In this document: positions 1 through 5,644 of the stretch, one piece after another
Numbering within the stretch: the stretch's first letter is position 1
How the letters are laid out: every line of letters begins with the position of its first letter
Source of the DNA: an uncultured Hyphomonadaceae bacterium
GTDB taxonomy: Bacteria; Pseudomonadota; Alphaproteobacteria; Caulobacterales; Hyphomonadaceae
Length of the DNA stretch: 10,810 nt
Assembly: GCA_937873805.1 (NCBI GenBank)
Contig: CALMWO010000399.1
Location: 1-10,810, forward strand
Reading direction: 5' to 3'
Program-made: the position numbers and the translations under genes
The notes under the pieces: generated by a model
The model's database searches: none
The model's input: the letters and a program-made list of their open reading frames with translations, nothing else
Told to the model about the DNA's origin: nothing

Positions 1-52
1 GTTTTGGGGCGCGCATCCGACCGCAGAAGACTCTTGCGGCCACGAATCTGAT

Positions 53-67
53 GTTCTACTTTTGTTC
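53..67. promoter_or_regulatory. Candidate LexA (SOS) box
   Basis: The sequence reads GTTC-TACTTTT-GTTC, a direct repeat with an exact 7-nt, T-rich spacer. GTTC-N7-GTTC is the established LexA operator of alphaproteobacteria. It lies 37 nt before the start codon at 105. A weak -35-like TTGTTC (62-67) overlaps its right half, so bound LexA could block a rightward promoter. The second GTTC also forms a short inverted repeat with GAAC at 70-73. The site could instead control a leftward gene outside the window. Confidence 0.6.
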
Positions 68-104
68 CAGAACGAGAGTCGGGGTGATTCGACAGGAGTA
101 GATC

Positions 105-521
105 ATGGCATATGACGCCGGGTTTGCGAGTGGTGCGGTCTATCGGGCGAGGGAACTCGCCACCGGTTATGTCACGCTGGCGACGCGGGACATTGCGCGG
201 GCCTCGCAGTTTTACGAGTTGATTGCGCGGGAAATGGGCGTGCGCCGATCTGCGGAATGCGCGCATTTCGTCGGCTGGGGCCAGCCGGGGCGTGCTGCGG
301 GCTTCGGTGTCGCCCTGCCCGATGCAGCACCGGAGCCGGAGCGCGGAATGGTGCCGCTGCAGGTGGACGAGCCTGAGCAGGTGCAGCGCCTGTATGAGAT
401 CGCGCTGAGCAATGGCTGTGCGGGCGAAAGCGCGCCGGGCGATTGCGGCGGGTTCTACGCTGCCTATTTCCGCGACCCAGATGGCAACCGGCTCAACGCC
501 TTCTGCATCAGCGAACACTGA
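105..521 (+). CDS. VOC (glyoxalase/dioxygenase-fold) family protein
   Basis: A 138-aa protein. After a 20-residue N-terminal extension, residues 21-38 (YVTLATRDIARASQFYE) match the first strand and helix of a vicinal-oxygen-chelate module. Residues 117-134 (FYAAYFRDPDGNRLNAF) match the typical C-terminal strand pair. VOC proteins usually bind a metal through a His at the first strand and a Glu near the last. Here the corresponding positions look like Tyr22 and Asn131, so it may not be a classical metalloenzyme. One module of this size normally acts as a dimer. The ATG at 105 is preceded by AGGAG at 94-98. A candidate LexA box at 53-67 suggests damage-inducible expression. The substrate cannot be inferred. 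Confidence 0.8.
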   Translation: MAYDAGFASGAVYRARELATGYVTLATRDIARASQFYELIAREMGVRRSAECAHFVGWGQPGRAAGFGVALPDAAPEPERGMVPLQVDEPEQVQRLYEIALSNGCAGESAPGDCGGFYAAYFRDPDGNRLNAFCISEH

Positions 522-570
522 GGCTTAAGGCTGCTGTCTGCTGGTCTTTTCCGCCGCTGACAAAGCGTTG

Positions 571-599
571 TTGGCGCTTAACCTTTTCGCCCTTATATT
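571..599 (+). promoter_or_regulatory. Sigma-70-type promoter of ssrA
   Basis: TTGGCG (571-576) and TATATT (594-599) are separated by exactly 17 nt. Transcription would start near 605-607, just before the GNRA-capped hairpin that opens the tmRNA acceptor region. A strong vegetative promoter is expected for a stable RNA. Called by eye. Confidence 0.6.
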
Positions 600-605
600 G
601 AACCC

Positions 606-927
606 GTTCCGCAAGGAACTATGGCGATAAACCCTCGCGTAATAAGCGGACCGGACCCGGGGGCAGTGCCCGGCGGCTCCACCAGATTTCACCCCGGTCA
701 TGGCCGGGCTGTCTGGGGCCGACACAGGATCGACGGACGTGTAAAGGCGAAGACTTTGCCCGCTTTGGCCCCGATAGAAGCCTCTTACGCAATAGTTGCC
801 AATGACAACTTTGCTCAGGACCAAGCTCTTGCTGCGTAAGCAGCGGACCTAGTCCGAACACTTAAGTCCTTAGCTCTAGCCAGCTAAGGCGGGGCTCGGG
901 GCGGCGCCTGGCAACAGAAGCCGCCCC
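606..927 (+). ncRNA. ssrA: Two-piece (circularly permuted) tmRNA
   Basis: tmRNA rescues stalled ribosomes, acting first as alanyl-tRNA and then as mRNA for a degradation tag. The acceptor part comes first. It holds a T-stem CCGGG (657-661), loop GGCAGTG (662-668), CCCGG (669-673), then acceptor strand CGGCTCC (674-680), A681 and CCA (682-684). A 30-nt intervening segment (685-714) follows and should be removed in maturation. The coding piece starts with GGGGCCG (715-721), which pairs fully with 674-680 and includes the G717-U678 wobble used by alanyl-tRNA synthetase. TAGTT precedes the resume codon GCC at 798. The tag ANDNFAQDQALAA ends at TAA 837-839. Hairpins at 844-856 and 868-889 (8-bp stem) follow. 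A GTTCC-GCAA-GGAAC hairpin (606-619) opens the transcript. The mature outer ends are approximate. Confidence 0.96.
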
Positions 928-936
928 ACTTATTTT
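898..936 (+). terminator. Rho-independent terminator of ssrA
   Basis: GGGGCGGC (898-905) pairs perfectly with GCCGCCCC (920-927) around a 14-nt loop, followed by a T-rich ACTTATTTTCT. It ends the tmRNA transcript just before the stop codon of the convergent lipoprotein gene. Part of the stem may stay in the precursor and be trimmed from the coding piece. Confidence 0.75.
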
Positions 937-937
937 C

Positions 938-1144
938 TCAGTCCTTCTTCGTCGCAGATGGGTCATTCCATTTTCGACGCGACACAAAGCAGTGGCTGCC
1001 CGGGTCATTCGACCCGCGGCCAAAATCGCACGCGCTGTCCGCCTGGCTCATGCCGGCCGCATCGTCTGGCGCCACGCCCCAATGCGAATATCCGGTACTG
1101 CATCCTGCCGGGATCATGAGAAGCGCGACGAGTGCCAGTTTCAT
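938..1144 (-). CDS. Small putative lipoprotein
   Basis: A 68-aa protein that I do not recognise. It starts MKLALVALLMIPAGCS: a Lys, a hydrophobic stretch, then Cys15 at a lipobox-like site. Proline at -3 makes the lipobox atypical. The remaining 53 residues are polar, with Cys39 and Cys52 that could form a periplasmic disulfide, and end in a basic ATKKD. The ATG at 1142-1144 is preceded by GGGGAG with 8-nt spacing, which favours this start over a longer 127-codon frame beginning inside the divergent osmC gene. It faces osmC across about 140 bp and converges on ssrA. The function is unknown. The export signal is the only real clue. Confidence 0.6.
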   Translation of the reverse strand: MKLALVALLMIPAGCSTGYSHWGVAPDDAAGMSQADSACDFGRGSNDPGSHCFVSRRKWNDPSATKKD

Positions 1145-1284
1145 GACGTTTTCTCCCCGCAGCACCTGACCGGAGGATCGCAGCAGGAATGTGTTCGCGC
1201 ACCAGCTAATTCGCCGTCGGGCCTGTTGGATTGCGATCGCGGGCTTATGTTGTGTCGTATCGAACTCAGCGATGGGAGCTCTCA

Positions 1285-1725
1285 ATGAAACGTACCGCTC
1301 AAGCTGTCTGGTCTGGCGCACTCAGGGACGGCAAGGGGTCGATCTCGCTGCAGAGCGGCGTGCTCAAGGAACAGCCCTACTCGTTCAAGATGCGGTTCGA
1401 GGACGAGAGCGGTAAGTCCGGCACCAACCCCGAGGAACTGATCGCGGCTGCGCACGCCTCATGCTTCACCATGCAGCTCTCGCACTTCCTCGCGGAGGCT
1501 GGCCATCCGGCCGCCAAGCTGACGACCGACGCGGAGATCACCATCGGACCCGTGCCGGCCGGCGGGCAGGAAATTTCCAGGAGCGCGCTCACGCTCCGCG
1601 GCAATGTTCCCGGCATGACCGAGGCGCAGTTCATCGAACTGGCGAACAAGGCGAAGGCTGGCTGCCCCGTATCGAAGGCGCTCGGCGCTATCGAGATCAC
1701 GCTCGACGCCAAGCTCGAGGGCTGA
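1285..1725 (+). CDS. osmC: OsmC-family peroxiredoxin
   Basis: A 146-aa protein, close to the usual length of about 143 aa. OsmC enzymes are homodimers that reduce organic hydroperoxides with paired cysteines. Cys60 lies in the HASCFTMQL helix and Cys127 in AGCPVSKAL, the two conserved redox positions. Arg37 (MRFEDE) and Glu50/51 (GTNPEELI) match the residues that activate the peroxidatic Cys in the family. The N-terminal half forms the beta-rich dimer arm. The ATG at 1285 has GGGAG at 1274-1278. An upstream in-frame start would add 18 residues with no family counterpart. OsmC and Ohr are related, but the FTMQLSHFL helix and the start MKRTAQAVWSG favour OsmC. The gene stands alone, divergent from the small lipoprotein gene and convergent with the P450 gene, which ends 18 nt away. 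Confidence 0.9.
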   Translation: MKRTAQAVWSGALRDGKGSISLQSGVLKEQPYSFKMRFEDESGKSGTNPEELIAAAHASCFTMQLSHFLAEAGHPAAKLTTDAEITIGPVPAGGQEISRSALTLRGNVPGMTEAQFIELANKAKAGCPVSKALGAIEITLDAKLEG

Positions 1726-1743
1726 TCGCCTCCACGGACTGAT

Positions 1744-3123
1744 CTAACGCGCTTCCACAAAAAGCGGCATCCCGCGCTCGGGGCGCAGGGTGATGCGGAT
1801 GTTCGGCTCGACCGTGTGTGCAGGATTGGGCAGGAAACGCAGATCCCGGATCAGGGTCGCCAGGATCGCGACTGCTTCCATATAGGCGAACTTCATCCCG
1901 ATGCAGATGCGTGGACCCGCGCCGAACGGCATGTACTGAAAGCGCGGCATACCTTTCGCGCGCGCTTCCGAAAAGCGATCCGGATCGAAGCGCTCTGGAT
2001 GATCCCACAACATCTTGTGGCGATGCATGATGTAGATGAGGGCGAAGCCGAAATCGCCCTTCTTCACCTGCACGTCGCCAAGATCGATATCTTCCGACGC
2101 GACGCGGTCGATGATGGAAACCGGCGGATAAAGCCGCATGGCTTCCTTGATGACCTGCTCGTGGAACGGCATTGCGTCGATCATCGCGGCGGTCACGGGC
2201 TGATCGCCGCAGACGTCGCGAACCTCCCGCAACAGCCTGTCCTGTATCTCGGGTGAGTTGGCGCTGAGATAGAGCGAGAAAGTGAGCGTCAGCGCCGTCG
2301 TCTCGTGACCCGCGCCAATGAAGGTGACGACGTTGTCGCGCAGTTCATCATCGGAAAGACCGCGGCCGGTTTCGGGGTCGCGCGCGGCCAGCAGCAGGCC
2401 GAGAAGATCGTTGCGCACTTCGCCGCTGGCGCGGCGGCGCTCGATGGCGTTGACGGCGGACTTCTTGAGAGCGGCTGCGGCCAACCTGCCCTTGCCGCCC
2501 CACGGGCGCGGCAGCCAGGGCGGCGCGCCGAACATGTCGAGCATGTCGGGCTTGCCCATTGTCTGCATGTAGTCCTCGACCGTTGTGGCGATCCGGTCGT
2601 AGCCAAAGCCTGGATCGGCGCCGCCAAGAATGGTTTCAACGATCACGTCGAGCGTTGCGTGCTGCATCTCGCCCATCACGTCGATGGGGCCGCGGGTGGC
2701 AGCTGACTTCATCCGCTCCACGGTCGCCTCGGCCGACGACGAGAAGGCAGGCACCATGGCGCGCAGAGCATCGATGCGGAACGCTGGCGATGCGGCGCGA
2801 CGCTGGAATTTCCAGTGCTCGCCCTCTGCTGTCAGCAGGCCGTCGCCAAGCGCGGGGCCAACGAGCTTTTTCTGGAACGGCGATTTCCTGAACACGTCGG
2901 GGTGGTCGAGGAACATCGCCTTCATGTGCTCGGGCGTGCGGAAGTAGTGAAAGGTGCGGCCAATCCAGCGCACACCATGATACGGGTTCTCGTACATGGC
3001 CCGCGGCCAGACATACAGCGGGTTGGCGATCATCTGCAGAAGGCCGCGCACCATGCCGAGCGGCTTCTCTGGCGGCGTGACCGTCTGGGGGATGAACAGA
3101 CTGTCTGTCAGCGTATCGGCCAT
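1744..3123 (-). CDS. Cytochrome P450
   Basis: A 459-aa haem-thiolate monooxygenase. The C-helix WKFQRR (104-109) contacts haem propionates. The I-helix has AGHETT (271-276), the oxygen-activation motif. The K-helix ExxR is E327-R330, followed by PERF (376-379). The haem loop FGAGPRICIG (400-409) carries the axial ligand Cys407. All core motifs are intact. There is no N-terminal membrane anchor, so it should be soluble. The helix motifs resemble the E-class (CYP4/CYP102-like) branch more than classic short bacterial P450s. No ferredoxin or reductase gene is adjacent, so electrons must come from elsewhere. It starts 2 nt after the stop of the PLP-enzyme gene, with its GGAG site inside that gene's end (3132-3135, 8-nt spacing), which suggests co-translation. 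The substrate is unknown. Confidence 0.96.
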   Translation of the reverse strand: MADTLTDSLFIPQTVTPPEKPLGMVRGLLQMIANPLYVWPRAMYENPYHGVRWIGRTFHYFRTPEHMKAMFLDHPDVFRKSPFQKKLVGPALGDGLLTAEGEHWKFQRRAASPAFRIDALRAMVPAFSSSAEATVERMKSAATRGPIDVMGEMQHATLDVIVETILGGADPGFGYDRIATTVEDYMQTMGKPDMLDMFGAPPWLPRPWGGKGRLAAAALKKSAVNAIERRRASGEVRNDLLGLLLAARDPETGRGLSDDELRDNVVTFIGAGHETTALTLTFSLYLSANSPEIQDRLLREVRDVCGDQPVTAAMIDAMPFHEQVIKEAMRLYPPVSIIDRVASEDIDLGDVQVKKGDFGFALIYIMHRHKMLWDHPERFDPDRFSEARAKGMPRFQYMPFGAGPRICIGMKFAYMEAVAILATLIRDLRFLPNPAHTVEPNIRITLRPERGMPLFVEAR

Positions 3124-3125
3124 GG

Positions 3126-4424
3126 CTACCGCTCCAGCGCCTGCGCGATGTCAGCGATGAGATCGTCAGGGTTCTCGACGCCGATCGAAAGACGGACGAG
3201 GCTTTCGGTAATCCCCAGGCGTTCGCGGCTCTGCTTCGGCACATCGGAATGCGTCATTGCGGCGGGGTGCGACGCCAGTGTTTCCGTACCCCCGAGACTG
3301 ACCGCCAGCTTGATGATCTGGAGCTTGTCGAGGAACGCAAAGGCATCCTTCTCGCCGCCATCGATCTCGAACGAGAAGGTGGAGCCGGCTGTTGTGCATT
3401 GGCGTTCGAACAGCGCACGGTCCGGATGGTCCTTGGGCAGGAAGCCCAGATACCAGACCGACTTCACGCGCGGGTGTTTTTCGAGGAACGCCGCAACCTT
3501 CCGTGCGCCAAGCTCGGCCGCGTCCATGCGTAGTTTCAAGGTCTCAAGCGAACGCAACAGCAGCCAGGCCGTATGCGGATCAGTCATCGTGCCGAAGATG
3601 GTGCGGAAGACGGCAACCTGCCCGATCCAGCTCGCGTCGCCCGATGCGGCGCCCGCAATCAAATCCGAATGGCCACCGACATATTTGGTCAGAGAGGTCA
3701 CGCAGAGATCGGCGCCAAGCTTCAACGGCTTCTGCCACAGCGGGCCGAGGAAGGTGTTATCTACAATCACGGGCGGACGGCCCGCAGGACCTTTCAGGCT
3801 TTCCGAGATTTCACGCGCCACGGTAATATCGACGAGACCGTTTGTGGGATTGGCGGGCGTTTCGATATAGATCGCGCCAACCTTGCCGCCATTCTTGGCC
3901 GCCAGCGCAGCAGCCTGCTTCGCTGCTTCACGGAAGCCAGCCTCGCCGCCTTCGGCCATGAAACCAACGCCCGTCGCGCCGAATTGGGGAAGGATAGTGT
4001 GGACGAGGAATTCCGTGCCGCCATACACAGGCTCGGAGAACACAAAGCTGTCGCCGGGACGCAGGAACGTCATCAGCGTTGTGGAAATCGCCGCCATGCC
4101 GGAAGCGAATGCCAGCGCTTTCTCTGCTCCATCCCAGACCGCAAGCCGGTCCTCCAGCACTTCGAGGTTGGGATTGTTGATGCGCGAATAGATGAGGTGC
4201 ATCTCTTCGCCGCGCTTTTTCTCGCGCAAGCCATAAGCCAGCTCGAACGAGGCTTTCCCCTCTTCGGCGTTGCGGAACACGAAGGTGGATGTCTGGAAGA
4301 GCGGAGGTTTCAGGGCGCCTTCGGACAGGCTTGGCGCGTAGCCATAGCCCATCATCAGTGTCTCGGGGGAAAGCTCGCGGTCACCGAGCTTCTTTGACCG
4401 GTAGGACTTCGGGGGGCGTGTCAT
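3126..4424 (-). CDS. Cys/Met-metabolism PLP enzyme (cystathionine gamma-synthase/lyase family)
   Basis: A 432-aa fold-type I PLP enzyme. Lys247 in SLTKYVGGHSD should form the internal aldimine. Asp222 (VDNTF) contacts the pyridine nitrogen. Tyr79 and Arg81 (YSRINNP) bind PLP phosphate from the neighbouring subunit. ETPANP (188-193) and the SGMAAI loop (108-113) are family marks. Gly135 in VYGGT stands where methionine gamma-lyases carry a diagnostic Cys, which argues against that activity. An insertion near residues 62-76 (AYGLREKKRGEEMHL) precedes the YSR motif. Synthase, lyase and sulfhydrylase activities cannot be separated by sequence alone. It is the first gene of an operon with the P450. 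Its start codon directly follows a 6-bp hairpin (4425-4442) that contains the only visible Shine-Dalgarno candidate. Confidence 0.92.
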   Translation of the reverse strand: MTRPPKSYRSKKLGDRELSPETLMMGYGYAPSLSEGALKPPLFQTSTFVFRNAEEGKASFELAYGLREKKRGEEMHLIYSRINNPNLEVLEDRLAVWDGAEKALAFASGMAAISTTLMTFLRPGDSFVFSEPVYGGTEFLVHTILPQFGATGVGFMAEGGEAGFREAAKQAAALAAKNGGKVGAIYIETPANPTNGLVDITVAREISESLKGPAGRPPVIVDNTFLGPLWQKPLKLGADLCVTSLTKYVGGHSDLIAGAASGDASWIGQVAVFRTIFGTMTDPHTAWLLLRSLETLKLRMDAAELGARKVAAFLEKHPRVKSVWYLGFLPKDHPDRALFERQCTTAGSTFSFEIDGGEKDAFAFLDKLQIIKLAVSLGGTETLASHPAAMTHSDVPKQSRERLGITESLVRLSIGVENPDDLIADIAQALER

Positions 4425-4442
4425 AGCCCTGACGATAGGGCT
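4425..4442 (-). promoter_or_regulatory. Hairpin covering the ribosome binding site of the PLP-enzyme gene
   Basis: On the minus strand the 18 nt before the ATG read AGCCCT-ATCGTC-AGGGCT, a perfect 6-bp stem with a 6-nt loop. The only Shine-Dalgarno-like AGGG lies in its 3' arm, 2 nt from the start codon. If folded, it would hide the ribosome site. It could equally be a DNA operator. Confidence 0.45.
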
Positions 4443-4612
4443 GTTTCACGTGCGGCAAAATGAATTGTTCTGTTCGGCCCTTGCCCAAAGGGAGGAGTTG
4501 AGCGTTATCGTCCATTGAAACGAGGCGCCTGAAAACGGCTCGCCTCCGACTTGAACCTAATTTACCCGGCTTGCACGAGGCTCTAGCTCTCGGATCAAGA
4601 CGAGGGAGGGCT
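4443..4612. other. Divergent intergenic region with inverted repeats
   Basis: This spacer lies between the PLP-enzyme/P450 operon (-) and sspB (+). It holds a CACGTG palindrome at 4447-4452, an inverted repeat CCCTT-N5-AAGGG at 4478-4492, and a 6-bp hairpin GAGGCG/CGCCTC at 4522-4546 with a 13-nt loop. No stem is followed by a T-run, so these are not obvious terminators. I find no convincing -35/-10 pair and no SAM-II riboswitch hallmark. Confidence 0.4.
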
Positions 4613-5119
4613 ATGTTGGACCGGTCACCGGGATCCGCCACGGATCACATCAACTATCACGCCCTTACGCAGGCGGCGCTCAGGGGCGTCCTGCGCACGG
4701 CGCTCAAGAATGTGTCGAAGCTGGAGCGCATGCCCGGCGATCACCATTTCTATGTGACGTTCCGCACGCGCATGCAGGGCGTGCAGATGGCGGATTATCT
4801 CAAGGACAAGTTTCCTGACGAGATGACGATTGTCATCCAGCATCAGTACTGGGAATTCGAGGTGTCCGACGACCACTTCGAGATCATCCTGAAATTCTCG
4901 GGCGTGCCGCAGCACATGAGCATTCCGTTCGCGGCCGTGAGCCGGTTCTTCGATCCGTCTGTGAATTTCGGCCTGCAGTTCGATTCGGACCCGTCTGCCA
5001 TTGCCGAGGGCGTTCCGACGGTCTTGCCCGGCGTCGGCACAGCCCCGGCCGAGGCGCCTGCGACGCCGGAAAGCGCCGAGGGAACGGTCGTTTCGCTCGA
5101 CGCCTTCAGGCGCAAGTGA
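4613..5119 (+). CDS. sspB: SspB-type ClpXP adaptor (alphaproteobacterial form)
   Basis: A 168-aa adaptor that binds ssrA-tagged proteins and delivers them to ClpXP. Residues 13-50 form an N-terminal helix and strand (NYHALTQAALRGVLRTAL, then HHFYVTF). Residues 55-95 include MADYLKDKFPDEMTIVIQHQYW and the strand FEIILKF. SIPFAAVSRFFDPSVNFGLQF (103-123) is the conserved tag-binding fold end. A flexible Ala/Pro/Glu linker (about 128-156) leads to VVSLDAFRRK, the ClpX-binding tail typical of alphaproteobacterial SspB. The ATG at 4613 has a GAGGGAGGG site just upstream (4602-4610). A TTG at 4571 would add 14 non-conserved residues and is less likely. Its stop overlaps the start of the thioesterase gene. 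The matching ssrA gene is at 606-927. Confidence 0.93.
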   Translation: MLDRSPGSATDHINYHALTQAALRGVLRTALKNVSKLERMPGDHHFYVTFRTRMQGVQMADYLKDKFPDEMTIVIQHQYWEFEVSDDHFEIILKFSGVPQHMSIPFAAVSRFFDPSVNFGLQFDSDPSAIAEGVPTVLPGVGTAPAEAPATPESAEGTVVSLDAFRRK

Positions 5120-5580
5120 GCTCCACAGACAAGGACGCCGAGCCGCCACGCCTCTCCGACGAGGAAATGCTGGCGCGCTTCAGCAATTCCAAGAAGCGGC
5201 CGCCCTGCACTGAAACCGTGGGAATGCGACTGACGGCGGTCGACCAGGCGAAGATGACGGCGCGCTATGAATTCGAAGCCCGGCAGGATTTCGCCAACCC
5301 AACCGGCGCAATCCAGGGCGGCTTCATTGCCGCCATGCTGGACGAGGCGATGAGCGCGACCGCGATCATCGCCTCCAACGTCACCATGAACGCGCCGACA
5401 CTGGAGATGAAAATCTCCTTCCTGCGTCCGCTATTCGTCGGCAAGGCGAGCGCCGAAGCGCGCATCCTGAAATGGGGCAAGTCGACCTGCTTCATCGAGG
5501 CCGAACTGTTCGATCCGCAGGGCCAGCTGGTCGCCAAGGCCAGCGCAACCCAGGCGCCCAAGCCATTCAAGCGTTTCTAG
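5116..5580 (+). CDS. PaaI-type hotdog-fold thioesterase
   Basis: A 154-aa hotdog protein, likely hydrolysing acyl-CoA in the cytosol as a tetramer. The core ANPTGAIQGGFIAAMLDEAM (60-79) is the family signature: Asn61, then GG at 68-69 and Asp76 on the central helix. The usual His of the HGG motif is Gln67 here, at the expected spacing (N+6, D minus 9). Residues 94-108 (PTLEMKISFLRPLFV) form the edge strand lining the CoA site. The GTG start at 5116 overlaps the sspB stop as GTGA, and no strong ribosome site precedes it, so translation probably depends on coupling to sspB. A 29-residue polar N-terminal extension precedes the fold. The substrate is unknown. Confidence 0.88.
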   Translation: MSSTDKDAEPPRLSDEEMLARFSNSKKRPPCTETVGMRLTAVDQAKMTARYEFEARQDFANPTGAIQGGFIAAMLDEAMSATAIIASNVTMNAPTLEMKISFLRPLFVGKASAEARILKWGKSTCFIEAELFDPQGQLVAKASATQAPKPFKRF

Positions 5581-5589
5581 GTGCATTCT

Positions 5590-5621
5590 CGACCCGGGTC
5601 GCGGTCTATGCGAGCCTCGCA
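5590..5621. promoter_or_regulatory. Two adjacent palindromes upstream of the HODM-like gene
   Basis: CGACCCGGGTCG (5590-5601) is a perfect 12-bp palindrome. TGCGAG-C-CTCGCA (5609-5621) is a second inverted repeat with a 1-nt centre. They lie 7 nt apart in the 64-nt gap between the thioesterase and HODM-like genes. No T-run follows, so a pair of operator sites fits better than a terminator. No regulator is identified. Confidence 0.35.
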
Positions 5622-5644
5622 CGACGGATGGAGGTTCATCAGCC

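Noticed and set aside
525..861. Open frames on both strands over the ssrA gene
   Set aside because: The region folds as permuted tmRNA with matching acceptor and T stems. Only the 13-codon tag is a real reading frame.
1233..1240. GCGATCGC octamer palindrome upstream of osmC
   Set aside because: A single copy in GC-rich DNA with no supporting context. No firm promoter could be placed around it.
1145..1321. Longer form of the minus-strand lipoprotein gene starting at 1321
   Set aside because: It would overlap osmC and bury the signal sequence. The ATG at 1144 has a good ribosome site.
2815..3870. A 351-codon plus-strand frame opposite the P450 and PLP-enzyme genes
   Set aside because: The minus-strand genes carry complete family motifs. 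This frame has none and is a GC-rich antisense shadow.
3573..4397. A 274-codon plus-strand frame opposite the PLP-enzyme gene
   Set aside because: Antisense shadow without motifs or a ribosome site.
4443..4560. SAM-II or other riboswitch before the PLP-enzyme gene
   Set aside because: No conserved SAM-II core or pseudoknot pairing could be found by eye. Only simple hairpins are present.
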